NCBI GenBank assembly: GCA_958496175.1
Contig: OY292278.1
Span: 12,462,001 to 12,526,000 of the forward strand
DNA from: Sisyra terminalis
Taxonomy: Eukaryota; Arthropoda; Insecta; Neuroptera; Sisyridae
DNA: 64,000 nucleotides
Direction: 5' to 3'
The notes beneath the pieces were generated by a model. That model made no database searches, was not told where the DNA came from, and saw only the letters and a list, made by a program, of their open reading frames with translations. Positions 1 through 13,126 of this stretch are shown here, piece by piece. A program made the translations under genes and the position numbers. The stretch's first letter is position 1. Each line of letters opens with the position of its first letter.

Positions 1-181
1 ATTGTTTTGTTCTAATTTTGTTTATAGTAAAATACTTTATAAAAAATATATATATATATATGTATATAAATCGGCCATCAGGATCTAGGTCCTATTATCT
101 CCCTATGCCTCTACTTGATCACTAGGCACCATTGAATTTTATAAAGCATTTTACTATAAACAAGTTTAGAACAAAACAAAT
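1..181. repeat. Inverted repeat, cut by the window start
   Basis: Bases 1-45 are the near reverse complement of about 136-181; both contain the ACTATAAAC/GTTTATAGT core and an AGAACAAAACAAT-like end. The centre holds a TA-rich run (48-70) and a short complex stretch. This looks like one end of a foldback or MITE-like element whose left side lies outside the window. There is no coding capacity. Confidence 0.7.
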
Positions 182-420
182 AAGCTTTAAAGCAAAATAA
201 GTAATTTTTTGTTTCTATAATTACTATTTGTTGTAACATTTTTAAAGCGTTTTCCATATGACGCCTAATCGTTTCTCTTTTTCCTTCTTCAAAAAAATTT
301 AAAGCCAATTATTTGATTTATCGTGTTCATATCCATGATAATAATATGCAGTTGATGTTCATAGGTATTTGGCCTAATAAGACTGTTATTATTTAAACAA
401 TTCTTTACTATCATTGTACA

Positions 421-449
421 ACGTTTCGTCTCTTTTGAGACTTCTTCAG
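421..449 (-). ncRNA. Hammerhead-like ribozyme motif (left arm)
   Basis: On the minus strand: CUGAAGA, one A, stem II GUCUC/GAGAC closed by an AAAA loop, then GAAAC and GUUGUACAA. The core fits the CUGANGA...GAAA pattern of hammerhead ribozymes except for the extra A before stem II. The downstream GUUGUACAAU is self-complementary, as expected for a minimal stem III that works as a dimer. A 3' UH cleavage site is not clearly placed. Confidence 0.55.
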
Positions 450-676
450 GTACTGAAAAACACACAAAAATTATATAATTAATTACTGTCAGATCCAAGA
501 GCTGTGAAAATATAACTGATAGGTTAATTTTAACAACCAATATACAAATATATATCTTATGAAATTGACTTAATGTATTTGCATATTGGTTGTTAAAATT
601 AACCTATCAGTTAAATTTCCAGAGCTCTTGGACCTGACAGTAAATAATTGTATTATTTTTGTGTGTTTTTCAGTAC

Positions 677-703
677 CTGAAGAAGTCTCGAAAGAGATGA
701 AAA
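677..703 (+). ncRNA. Hammerhead-like motif, decayed partner (right arm)
   Basis: Mirror copy of the motif at 421-449: CUGAAGA, A, GUCUC, loop GAAA, GAGAU (a G-U closing pair), then GAAAAG instead of GAAACG. Stem II is kept but the 3' core flank has changed, so this copy is less likely to be active. Confidence 0.45.
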
Positions 704-792
704 GTTGTACAATGATAGTAAAGAATTGTTAAAATAATAACAGTCTTATTAGTCGAAATACCTATGAACATCAACTACATTTTAAAGCCAAT

Positions 793-3352
793 GTCTCTTT
801 AATATTTTATAAGACATTTTTCGTAAATACTTTTACCAAATTAACAAAAGGGGTTTTTATTTCAAGTCAAGAATTCCAACAGTTACCGATATTACTAATT
901 CGAGGTATACGTAACTAGAGGCAGTAGGCACCGTTAAACTTATAGATGGCAAAAAATTATCTTCGTGCACAAATAAATTAAATACATTAGGCGATTTCTA
1001 AAAAAATTAAATAGGAAAAAAAAATATTGGAAAGGTCTATTATAATTTTAATTTAAAGAAGAGAAGATCAAATTTGTTTTTGAGTATTCTCCCCTGGTTT
1101 CTTTTTTTTTTTTTTGAGGGAGGCTTTTCCTTATTTAATTCTTAACCACTACGGAAATCATGGAATTATTCTTCGGAAAATTGAGGTAGATAAAAACAAA
1201 CGTTTTTCTCAAATGACTGAAATTTGAGTTACCAATTTGTAAGTTACAATTTTACTAAGCCTAATAATTGCAACAATAAATATTGATTCATTCTTTCAAA
1301 TATTTGTTTGGTTTACTCTTTTACAGTAATTATTTTTGTAATTCGTGCGAAACGTTTTAAACAACATTTATTTCGGTTTTTTTTTCTGCTTATAAAGTAA
1401 AATATGAAGATGTAATTGCGTAAAATATTCCTTCAGTCAAAAATTATAACACGATCCGCACTCTTTATTCATAGTTGAAGAAAAGAATGAAAATGTCTTG
1501 CAATCTCAATGTTTTACCAATTTGTTTTCGAGGTAATTCATTTTCAATGTTATCGGTAAGTAAAATAATGAAAAAGAAAAAAAATCAACGCATTTATATT
1601 GGTATAAGAGAACGGCGAATTATTTTATTGTTGGCCAAGTGAAAGGTACTATTTTTCGTCTATTAGTGAATTCTCTTTGTTGCCAACCACTTGCGTCTTA
1701 TTCATTTTGTGCATTAGATAAATAAATAGTTTTAAATTACAGAGAAAAAAAAATGCCACCAAAATAAATATTTAAAGAAACTTAATTGAAATCATGTGTA
1801 TGACCATTATTTTATTTCCTTTATTTTATTAAGGGAATAACTAATGAGTAAAGTGTTTAAATGTGCTTTCCATTTTACATATTATTAAGGAAAATATCAA
1901 TTTAAAGGTCCGAAAAAAAATATTTTTGATATTCATAATGCGAAAATGATTCATTGGTGGGTTTTTAATGAATTTCAATTGCAATTAAAATAAACGCGTT
2001 GGAAAGTTGCTAGCGTTCCATGAATCGCACTTTAAATTTTCTGTAGTAATAATTTTTGGAAAATTTAACTTAATTTAATGATATGAGTTCATATTTCTAA
2101 TGTGATAATTACATAAAAATGAAGAAATTTGAATAAAGATAACAATCAATTTGGAATAGTCTACCCGAAGTTCTTAGCGTAGATTTTATTTGTGGCAATT
2201 TAAGTTATGAGTTATGAAAAAGTATTTATAGAGCATTGAGATTGGACAATCTAATGGTTAATTATTTTTAAAGAAATTAATGCATTTTTTTTGGTTGGTA
2301 ATTAAAAGGAAATCCATTTGTAAAGGCCTAGTTGGTGTAACTGTGTCAAGTCACGAAAATTTAAAATGATTTAAACAAGTTTTTGGAGTAAAATTTGCAT
2401 TACTTTATCTAGTATAAATTAAATAGTATTACAAAAAAATATTAAAAGCTTTTTTTTGAATCTATTCATATACTTTATCATTACCGTAGCCGCTTTTATT
2501 AATTTTAAAGTGTTAAATTTGCCATAGACATTTGATAATGGCTTTAAAAGTTGTATGAAAAAAAACTTTTGACAAAATTTTCTTAGAAAAGGAACAATAG
2601 ATTATACATTTTGAGAGTATTTTATCTTAAAAATATTAGTTTAAGTTAGAGAATATAAACTTTAGGTTTATTTCACATGAATGAAGATTTGGCTACAAGC
2701 CAAAGGACTTCTGGTTTGTTCAGAAATCAACAATTTAATTCTATGTAGTGCAATAATTTTCAGCTCTTTCAGAGCTAAAATATTAAATATTATTACCATA
2801 GAGTATAAAATGTTACAATTAAGGCAAAGGTTAAAAATTTAAACGAGAAAGTTTATATCGGTAGATTTTTCAATTCTTTTCTTCTATTGTAGTACTGCAA
2901 CTATTACATCCTCAATGAACTCCAAATCTATGCTTTAATCTTGCTCAGTTTCCTAAAAATCAAAGAACTTTTATTAAATATAATTCAGCTGTAAATAAAG
3001 CCAAAAATGTAAGCCAATAGGCTTCATTTTTACAAATAACTTCCAAAATTAAAACTCTGTAAATGATAAAATTGTAGCTTAATTATTTTACCAGTTATAC
3101 TTTCAAGTTCTAACATTGGTTTCCTTTTTTTGTTTTTAATCCTTTTTTTCCTCATAACATTAAAGGTACGTTCCAAACAATGACGTCATGAACCATACGT
3201 TGGTCACCAAAATTGGTGCAAAAATTGTTTAAAGTTAAACGCACCTTAAGTAGTTTCATGAAAACTATAGTACTTAACTTTCAAAATTCGATCCCATACT
3301 TTAGTTTTATACTACGAAATCCAACCAAAACTAATTCACAAAGGAATTATGC

Positions 3353-3354
<2 letters not shown>
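793..3354. other. AT-rich non-coding stretch
   Basis: No convincing gene, RNA gene or transposon end is seen. A perfect CRE-type palindrome TGACGTCA lies at 3181-3188, but one 8-mer in DNA of this length is weak evidence for a regulatory site. Confidence 0.5.

Positions 3355-3406
<52 letters not shown>
3355..3406. repeat. (TA)n microsatellite
   Basis: About 26 uninterrupted TA units. It is a likely polymorphic, slippage-prone locus. Confidence 0.97.
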
Positions 3407-3408
<2 letters not shown>

Positions 3409-6400
3409 CTTAAACTTGATAGTTGGGTAATTTAATTTTCCTAGACCAATAGTAAAATTACAAATTTTTTGATTTTTACTTTAAGTAATCGAAAATTCAA
3501 TTACAGAGAACAATTAACGTTTTAATTATGTTCGAATTTTGATAAGGTTGGTTGAACAAAGTTATCATTTTATTGGGAAAATTCATTATTGAATAATAAT
3601 AAAATGAATGCCAGGTTTACTTTTACTGTCCCTCCTTAAAATTATATCAATTATCTAATTAAGATCGGTTATCGATTTATTTTTAAAATATACTTGAAAA
3701 AAAGAACTAATTAATATGAACTTTTTAAATTTTTGGTTTCAAACTATAAATGAAATCTGACATTTACGGTGCTCTCCATTTTAGGGTGGGACCCTTAAAT
3801 AAATGACCAAAATGTAGAGTAGTACAATATTTTCAAATTTTGTAAGAAATTTGACTAAAACACTAATCTTTAAAAATCAAAATTAGTTTTAGATTTTTAA
3901 ATATTCTCAACATTTTAAGGGTATTTTTTATACAAAGTTAAGCTTTGATTCTTAAGAAATATTATTAAAATCGATGTTAATCTAGGAGGATACATGTGAT
4001 TATTTACGTTTTTTGTTTCAGAAAAATAAAGATCAATACTCTCAAAAAAATTTTTTATTTTCAAATAAATTGCACAACTTGTATAGGGTTGCAATAAGTG
4101 CAATTCTCAAAATTTTGAAGAAAAAATATTAAATTTGATTTTATGTATGAACATATAAGGGAAAGTTTGAGAAAACCTTACTTTTAGGTTAATTAAAAAA
4201 AGATTTTTAAATAATCTTCAAATAGTTTGTTTAATTATTATTCATAGCTGTTTTAGTAGAAGTATAAGCTTTTAATAAGAGCTTTTCATTTATTCTGAAG
4301 CTTTGTAAGACAAGAATCAGGATATTAACTCAACTTGAGAAAAATCACAAAAAATGGCAACCAATTAATCAAGTTTCTCCACTGCATTTTTTCGCCAATC
4401 CTTAATAACTTGCACGTTGATAAATGGTGGCAAAACCGAAATTCTTTTAATACAAATTAATTGGTTCCATGTTGTGCTGAAATATAACGCTTTAGTACTT
4501 AAGTATAACAAATACGAAAATTACGTTTTTCGCATACTAAAAATAAAACACTAAATAATACTAATTTTTTAAAAAAAAATTCCGATCAACTTTTCATCAA
4601 AGTGGGTGAAAATTTAATATGAAATTTTACCTGGATAATCTCTGAACGTTATATTGAACATGTTGAACATAGTTTTCAATAAATTATGAGCTCTATCGAA
4701 AATTATCGAAGGTATCGAACCGTAACATCACCGGCATAATAAAGGTGAAACCAAAAAGCTTGATCAAGCTGATAGGAGGTAATAATTGGCTGAAACTTTG
4801 ACCACAGTATTTAAAGGGAGAATTCGGGAATTTGAATCAAACGTGAATTAATTAACAAGAATATTATATCACCTAGTAACGATTGCCATAGCAACAATGT
4901 TAACCTCATCGTGTCCCTCAAAAACACCTGTAAATGTCCCTATATATTCGTATAGTCTACGCATTATATACAGCACACATTTCCGCCGAAATTTCTATTA
5001 AAATCTTTCTTCAACTATGAAATAATATAACTCAAATTAATAGAGTTCAGTTTTTTATCATTCTCAATTACAAAAACATTTATACAAAAAATAATTTAAA
5101 TAATTTAATAAAATTTTATAAATAATTTTAACAAAAACATTTATAAAACACATTGAAAAACCTAAAATTATTGCTGATAGTTAGTTGGAACACTTGAAAA
5201 TATTTTTTTTTTAGAGCCACCAAGGTTAATTGCATTATAAACTATGAAAATGGAAACTATATCTCGTAAACATTTTTTATCGCTAATCAAATATGTCTTG
5301 ATACGATATTTTGTCAGTGGACTGTTTGTATTGAATTGTCCTATGTCATTTTCCCACACCAAATTTCGTTTGCAATGTATGTATATTATGGTGTATATAT
5401 ATGAAGCAAGGCCAAAAAATTTTCACTTATCTGGACAAATCTGAACGTGAAAAGTTCAATGAAAAATATTATCAAAAAAATAGAATTTTATTGAAACATC
5501 AAGATATTTGACACTTTTGTACGCAGAAATTAATTTTTTTTAGGTTTTTTTTTTAATATTTTTATGACGCACTTTATCTAATTTTGTGGTTGTTTCGATA
5601 AGAACTAATCAGAGAAAAATATGTTACAAACTAATTGAGTCATTGGTGTTTAGTTGGAAAATTGTCTTGCAATTTTAATTGATATAAATATTTATTTTCA
5701 AGTTGTTTGATTTAAATTTACGGAAAATAAAAATATGCGTAGATTTAATAAGTTTATATACATGACATTGCAAATTTTTCTTTTTTCCGTAAAGAAAAAC
5801 GGTAGAAGATCCTTTGTTCCAAAAGTTCTTTGTAGGAAAAAATAAAAAAGTTATACTTCTTTGGCATAATTAAAAAACACATTTGTGCAGTTCACACGTG
5901 ATAGAAGTGAAACCTCAAAAAATATGAACTTCAAAATATTGAGACGAATATAAGATTTTATGAGTCGGATAATTGTAAGGATTATTTTAAGATTTATTAA
6001 CATATATATTACATAAATTTATCCTGAATCCAAATCGGTATTTTCGATAAATGATACGAGAGTTTATGATAATGGAAGTATGAAATAAATCCTGTGGTGG
6101 TAAAGATGCAGGTATCGTTTAGTATTTGAAACTATTGTATTTGGACATCGTTGGAATTACATTTTTCTCGATTGCTTGAAAATACGTGCAGTACAATAAA
6201 ATATTATCATTTGCATTAGAATTTTTAATTATTATCCATAAAAGATTTTCATGTCCTGAACGTTGTGGGTTTAAAATTTCATTGGAATCACAATCGTTCA
6301 CAAAAGGAGCACATATTATGACCGAATACATTGTTAAAAAAAATTTAACGAAATTCTTCAAAGGGAACTTTATTTCGACGAAATTGTGAGTATCAAAGGA

Positions 6401-8183
6401 ATTGGATGTACATTTATTTGAGTAGCACCGAAAACAGTTCGTAATATCATCTGATATCAGAATTAAATTTAAATTAGCTTTTATTTTATTGAAATTTCGT
6501 GATTAAGGACGAAATGTGCGATTAGAAAATATTTAAGTACCTACTAGCATCATTTTCACTATTTTTCAGTCGAATTATTATTAAACGTATAAGAACTATT
6601 ATTTTTCTTATTGAATAATGCTTTTCGGCGTGCCCGAAATTCACGAACATGTTTGTTGAACCTTTTGACGTCTTTATAGCCTTGTTTTCTTTAACTTTTT
6701 TTTTTTGATAATCATGACAATAATCCGTATTCATTTACGGCAAACTTGAAAATTAATTTTATTGAAATAATGAAATATTTATGCTCATTATTATAAAAAG
6801 CAATTTAACATGGTTGTTATTGGTTGCTATGAAAACCATACTCAAGTAGTGTAATACGCAGGCGCGCACAACCATAAGAAATACTAATTTTTCGTTCCTC
6901 ATTCTCTCTCATGTTAAATCTTATAAATTTATGTATATGTTTCTCTTTTTATTACCGTTTTTCGTTTCCGTTTCATAAAATTACTAGTCATAATGATGTT
7001 AAAGAAGTTTTCACTTCAAAAAGATATTCTCGTTAGAATTTTTTTAAAAGCACAGTAGCTCTTGAAAGCTCAATTAAAAGTCGTATTGTAATAAGCAGGT
7101 TGAATGTTTCATACTCTTGATTCGTTCATATATAAATCAAAACTAGAAAATTTTATTTTCTTAGAAATTGAGAAACTTTTGAAAACTAACAATCAAATTT
7201 ATTTGTTGAAAAATGAATTTTCCGACAGTTGAATCATATTTTCTTTTGGAAATTAAGTTTTTCACCGATTTATACGCAATACTTGAAATGGTTGAAAATG
7301 AAAAACTATTGAAGAAACCGAAAGGAAATAATTCTTTTATTCGCATCATTTATAAAAAGGGACAGATACAATTTATTTCATATTTATAATATTATATTTA
7401 AGTGACGCAATTCGAAAAGAGCGCTAAATTGAGTATAAATTCGAGCACTCATGTATACACATGTGGTTTGCGTAAATTTCGTCAAAACTTTGGTAATAAT
7501 TTACGACAAAAAAAGAACGAATTTGACCTATTTTTGATTGTGTTAATGATCAAGAGTAAAACCGAAACACACAAAGACGCAAAGATGCTGAAGAAAATCG
7601 TACGCAATACACACAAATATACACACATAGTATTTTCAATGTAGCTATACACAAAGGAAATACAATTGTTACATCACACCGCACCGCGATTCTACAATGC
7701 GTTCGGGCCCCCGTTACATTTCCACCATAATAAATCTACCGAAAACTATCACAGTAAAAGTGCATTGTAACATTAGGTACTACTGTGAACAATAGCGAAA
7801 TTAATTCCATTCTTTTAGCAGCCATCGTTTTCTGGCCCACAATTAATATGAGAGTAATTTAAGCATCACGAGATAAAGTACTTTTTAATTGGACAGATTC
7901 GTTTTATATTTATTTAGCCGTTACAAACGAATGTTTTTTACCATAGACAGTAAACTCTTCAAGTGTTAGCTTAAAATAAATCAGTCAAGGTTAAAATTTA
8001 CTACAACTCTACGTATATGTTACACACCAAATACTATGACCACGCATTTGTAAATTATACAATTCTATTTTTCAAACAAAGAAAATTGGAAAATGATTCA
8101 ACACTTTTCCGTATTGAAAATTAGTTCTATTCGATTTTTTTATTCTTAATGTCTGACGATATCAAACAAAAGATATACTTTAG
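3407..8183. other. AT-rich stretch without a supported gene
   Basis: Only short open frames occur, often on both strands at once (for example 6119-6389), with no recognisable domain. Near 5850-5872 there is a block close to GTTATACTTCTTTG..TAATTAA that recurs in the tandem repeat at 11939-12676, suggesting a shared older repeat. A slightly more complex piece at about 7400-7800 is not identified. Confidence 0.45.
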
Positions 8184-9173
8184 ACTGGACCAAAAAAATG
8201 GACTATTTTTTTTTTTTTTGAAAAGTATATCAAAAATATTGTGCAATGTGACAAAAAAAAAATATCGGGAAGGTTAGAGCCCTTAATATAAATATTAAGA
8301 GGTCTATCATATTTAATTTTGATTTTTTATTTGTGCTTTCATTTTTGCCTCAATGCTGTCAAACTATCAAGGTAAAAAAAATCATCTACACATATGATTA
8401 TAGAAAATCAAATTCCCTACAAAAAAAGTCTCCATAAAAAATTTTGCCAGACACGCCGTTTCCGAATAACCAAGCTTTAAACATTGATACAATTTTTAGA
8501 TTTATCTTCTTTATTTTGAAATTTTGTAACTAACGAACAAATAAATATATGGAAATGAACAATATAGATGCTTGAAAGGAATTTAATGTTCTACAAAAAA
8601 GGTCTTTTGACGTTTTTACATAAAATCACTGTTTCAAAATTGGTTCAACAACGAAAAAAACAATAATTTAATTTTACCTTCAACTTTAATTGTGAATAAC
8701 TTTTGAAAAAGTGATTTTATGTAAAAACGTTTAGAAACCTTTTTTGTACAGCATTAAATTCCCTTTCAGAATCTATATTGCTTATTTCTATATATTTATT
8801 TGTTCGTTAGTTACTAAATTCCAAAATAAATAAGATAAATCTCAAAATTATATTAATGTTTAAATGTTTAAAGCTTGATTATTCAGAAACGGCATGTCTG
8901 GCAAAAATGTTCAAAGAGACGTCTTTTGTAGGAAATTTAATTTTCTACAAATATATATATATATATATATATATACAGATGAATTTTTTTACATTGGTAG
9001 TTTGATAGCATTGACGCAAAAATGAAAGCACAAATAAAAAATCGAAATTAAAGATTATAGACCTCGGAATATTAATATTAAGGGCTCAAACCTTCCCGAT
9101 ATTTTTTTTGTCACCATGAACATTATTTTCGATATACTTTTCAAAAAAAAAATAGTTGATATTTTTGCCCAGA
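8184..9173. repeat. Long foldback (inverted-repeat) element, about 990 bp
   Basis: The left arm (about 8184-8640) and right arm (about 8701-9173) are diverged reverse complements over about 450 bp, separated by a 60-bp spacer. Matching landmarks include TATCGGGAAGGTT/AACCTTCCCGATA, TTTTTGCCTCAATGCT/AGCATTGACGCAAAAA and a CTAACGAACAAATAAATATA block. The right arm carries an extra (TA)n run at 8950-8976. There is no open frame. This is a foldback-type or large MITE structure; no clear target duplication was found. Confidence 0.88.
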
Positions 9174-9966
9174 CGATTTGGAAAAACAGAAACTCTTTAA
9201 ATAATTATTGCTTTGTATTTGGTAAAATTAAAAATCGCAAATTTTGGTTCGCAACTAGTCAATACTTGGAAGTTCATCATAAGGTCAATAATTAACGAAA
9301 ACATATAAGGAAAACAAACTAGTTGATTTATTTTCTAGGAGGATATGAATTCATTTGATGTAATCGAAGGAAAACTTAAAGTAAAAAATTGATAAAAATC
9401 GTGAATTTTTAGAAAAGATTAAACGATAATCGTAAAGAAAATACTTCGCTAAAAATTGACGACACTAATACGAAAATTTTACCATAATGGAAACTAAATT
9501 AGTAGCTAGGCAAAAAAATTATACTCAAGGGATTTAACTATAAATTACCTAAGATTCTTCCATAAAAGTTATGTAACTAAAATGAATTGGTACACCTGAT
9601 TTTTTCGAAAGCATATCTTTAAATGAATTTAACTCACGTAAATAATGCGTAAGGCTGGTTGAATTTTTAATTGATTTTTTAGTTCATTGTTGGTGCTTAA
9701 ATTTTAATTTACGATAATTTTGTAGAATGATTTGCTTGTTAATATAAGAGAGAATTGAAAATATTATCGTTTTTTTAATATAAAAATAAAACACAATTTT
9801 TTATCACTTCATTTTAAATCAATGATACAATTGTCTTCAATATTATCAACTTTTTAACATTTAGTGTGCCAATTTTTAATGCCATATCAGAAAAAGTCAA
9901 TTGATTACTAAGAAATAAAAATCAAAAAGTATATCCTTTAAATTTTATAGGGAGTTGAAAAAAAAT
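9174..9966. other. AT-rich stretch between two foldback repeats
   Basis: Nothing beyond simple AT-rich sequence is seen here. Confidence 0.5.
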
Positions 9967-10588
9967 CTTAAGCTAAGAATTGGAACAAAATCTATGCCAG
10001 ATAATTGAAGAACTGTCCAATATTCCTTATTAATCCTACCAATTGACCTACAAGTTGTCCAACCAAATACCCTCAAGTTTCCAAGAATTGTCAAAATGAA
10101 AGCTTTACTCTGCAACACGGTAATGCAAGATTCTTCTACAGAAAAAAAGCCTATGAAAATTAAGGGGAGTAATATTGCCTAAATTACTAAAATCTTCCAA
10201 AGTTACTCCATCTGATATTTATTTATTTTAATCCCTACATTATTTTTTTAGTAGTGAAAAAAATGAAAAATTAAATGATGTAATTTTTCATTTTTGTCAC
10301 TATTAATAAAAAAACTTAGAAATTGAAATGAATAAAGATCAAATAAAACTTTGGATTTTGGTGGTTAAGGCAATTTTACTCCCCTTAATTTTTAAAGGGC
10401 TTTTCTTCTGCAAAAGAGTCTTACATTACCGTGTTGCAGAAAAAAGTTTTCTCTTTTGCCAATTCTTTAAAGTTTGAAGGTATTTGGTTGGTCAACTTGT
10501 AGGCTAATTGTTAGGATTAATCATAAATATTGAACAGTTTTTCAATTATCTGGCATGGATTTGGTACTACTTCCTTCCTTAACATCTT
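9967..10588. repeat. Foldback element, about 620 bp
   Basis: About 9967-10190 pairs with about 10372-10588. Landmarks are TATGCCAGATAATTGAA with TTCAATTATCTGGCAT, TGCAACACGGTAATG with CATTACCGTGTTGCA, and AATTAAGGGGAGTAA with TTACTCCCCTTAATT. The short AT-rich centre is also partly palindromic (AATTTTTCATTTT against AAAATGAAAAATT). No coding sequence. Class unknown. Confidence 0.88.
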
Positions 10589-11938
10589 ATTGTTTAAAGT
10601 TCTTATCATTTTTGGTTGGTAAAAGTTGAAGAATTTAAAGTTATCAAATTTTAACCTTAAAAAAGACTCATTTGACATTAATGCTCAATGCATTTGAATT
10701 AATTTTGTTAATGTTTTGATACCAAGTTTGTATCACTATCCTAAGAAAGTTGAAAAGCTTGCAATATCGAATTTGCACTTCTTCGGGTTCCTTCTTCTTC
10801 GGGTTTTTGGTCTTCCTAATTTATATAGATTTCTGGATAAAAAATATTATTGAGTTTTTTGTAAGTACCATTTTTAAATAACTTATGTACTGATAAATTA
10901 CAATTGAATATGTGTTCAAAAACAACGGTTTTTTTCTAATAAGATTGAACAAAGTTATAAAATATTAAACTTAGAAAGAAGTTGGAGGTTAGGGCTGTAT
11001 TGTTATGACTCTAAATCACTATACTATTGTTCTTCTTAAGAGATTTAAAGTTTATATTAAATGTAAATAGAATCAATAAATTTTTCAATAAATTATTGAA
11101 TAATGTATTTAGGGGTAATGAAGACAAAACTTTAACGTTTTACATTCGGTTATTAAACTTTTCTTTTCATAAAAGGAAAATATTACCGACCAAATAGTAA
11201 TCCACGCCGATGAAGCCACGAGCATCGGCAAGTTAAGTAATAAATTCGTGACTGCATTTTTCTTTATTTCACTGTGAAAAACCCATAAATAAACGCGAGA
11301 AAAAATAACGTGGAGGCGTCTACTCATAGCTTTCTTTTATCAAAGGCTTTTTGGTCGTCTTATGTCAAAAATATAATGCACCATGCGGCACTGTAATCGA
11401 TATTTTGGTTCAATTGGGAAACGTGTCTCGTTCGTTATTGTGAAACGAACGAAAATTTAACTCTATCACGTTTCGTAATAAGAATTCAGACACAAAACGG
11501 AGGTAGGAACACGGCAAATCGATACGATGCAATTGAGTGAAATGAATTTAGAATGCTTTTATTGAAAAAAAAAATACACTTTCGCAAAAGAAAGTCTTTG
11601 ATATTCTATGACTCGGCCGGTTAAAATAAATATTTGTTTTTACTCAGTAATACGTTTTGGGTTCTTTAATCTTAATTATGAAATGCCTAAAGAATGAAAA
11701 TACTAAAAAGATTTCAATGCATTTGTACCAATAAAATAACAAAAGCAATTCATGCAATATTCGATTTGCAATGCTACAGGATACTTGAGGTACTTTGTTT
11801 CTCTTTAGCTTTTGTGTAAAGCTACGATAATAAACCTTTTTTTTTCTTCCATATTCATATCATAATTTTCTTTCCGAAACTTTGAATATTCTTACTAAAC
11901 CTATATTAAATGGTTCTTATGGGATTCTAATGCTTTAT
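10589..11938. other. Non-coding, no feature recognised
   Basis: The stretch contains no supported gene. The minus-strand frame at 11109-11327 has no domain I recognise. Confidence 0.45.
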
Positions 11939-12676
11939 AATCATCAGAAAATTCACCAAAATGGTTTCCATGAACGTTAATTTATAAAAGTTTGATGAAT
12001 TTTCCGAAAGTTTTGGTATGATATTGAGAAAAACAGTAAAAAAATCGTTGTTTGTACTAACGCATGAGAAGTTATACTTCTTTGTCGTAATTAAGAAAAT
12101 ATTTTTAATCTTTTTCTATAACATCTTCCGGTAGTACCTGGAATGGTACATCAGTTATAAGTAGTTTGAAATCATCAGAAAATTCATCAAAATGATTTCC
12201 ATAAACGTTAATTTATAAAAGTTTGAAGAATTTTCCGAAAGTTTTGATTTGGTATTGAGAAAAACAAAATAAAAAAGTCCTTATTTGTACTAATACGAAA
12301 AAAGTAATACTTCTTTGTCGTAATTAAAAAAAATATTTTTAATCTACTACCATAGCATCTTCCGGTAGTACCTGGAATGGTACATCAGTTATTAGTAGTC
12401 TGAAATAATCAGAAAAAAATTCACCAAAATGGTTTCCATAAATGTGAATTTATAATTAATTGATGAATTTGCCGAAAGTTTTGGTATGGTATTGAGAAAA
12501 ACAGTAAAAAAATCTTTGTTTGTACTAAAGTATGACAAGTTATACTTCTTTGTCGTAATTAAGAAAATGTTTTTAATCTACTACCAAAGCATCTTCCGGT
12601 AGTTGAAAATGTTTTTAATTTACAACTATAGCATCTTCCGGTATTACCAGGAATGGTACATCAATTATTACTAGTT
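11939..12676. repeat. Tandem repeat, about 232-bp unit, just over 3 copies
   Basis: Units start near 11940, 12171 and 12405. Each carries, in order, ATCATCAGAAAATTCA, a TTTCCGAAAGTTTTG block, a GTTATACTTCTTTGTCGTAA block and GCATCTTCCGGTAGTACC followed by a GGTACATCAGTTAT block. The third unit is followed by a partial repeat of its last 70 bp (12605-12676). Copies differ at roughly one base in ten, so the array is not recent. The unit is non-coding and of satellite type. Confidence 0.92.
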
Positions 12677-13063
12677 TGTGATAACTTAAACACAACTATA
12701 ATAATTATTTTCTCAATTTTGAAATGACCGATTGTTGTCATTAGTTTCGACCGCCATTTCTTTTTCATTCAATTGCCAATGTTTGCCATTTGTCGGTGTC
12801 GTCAGTGTTGGACTGTGAAAATTTCCCTAGATAGTTATTAGTTTTCAAATAACAGATTAAATTGGTGACTAACGATCTTTTTAGTGACATCAATATTCGG
12901 CAACGATGAATTTTCGACTTTGTTTTTAATTTATTTTGCTATTTGTATGTAAATTCTTTAGTACTACCTATTCTATACTTCTATCTACTAATAATTCATT
13001 ACTACTACCACCAACAAAATATATAAAAATCTTAATTGTAGTATTTTAGATCCTCGATGATAA
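12677..13063. other. Non-coding spacer
   Basis: No feature is recognised in this spacer. Confidence 0.45.
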
Positions 13064-13126
13064 TAGATTAATAAAATATTCAGAGGACTAGGATCAAAAA
13101 TAATCGGTTAAAACTTTATTTATTAC

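Larger units (their letters stand above)
298..792. mobile_element. Palindromic element with hammerhead-like motifs and 12-bp TSD
   Basis: The 12-mer TTTAAAGCCAAT stands at 298-309 and again at 781-792, an exact target site duplication around a 471-bp insert. Inside, about 348-543 is the reverse complement of about 583-780, leaving a 40-bp spacer. Each arm carries a hammerhead-like core in outward-reading mirror positions. No protein is encoded; the frame at 289-540 on the minus strand is a by-product of the arms. The structure suits a small non-autonomous retroelement of the Penelope-like or retrozyme type, but the class is inferred, not shown. Confidence 0.82.

Noticed and set aside
3181..3188. 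Perfect CRE palindrome TGACGTCA
   Set aside because: An 8-mer expected by chance in a sequence of this size; no promoter context.
6119..6389. Overlapping 80- and 67-codon frames
   Set aside because: Opposite-strand overlap, AT-driven composition, no domain.
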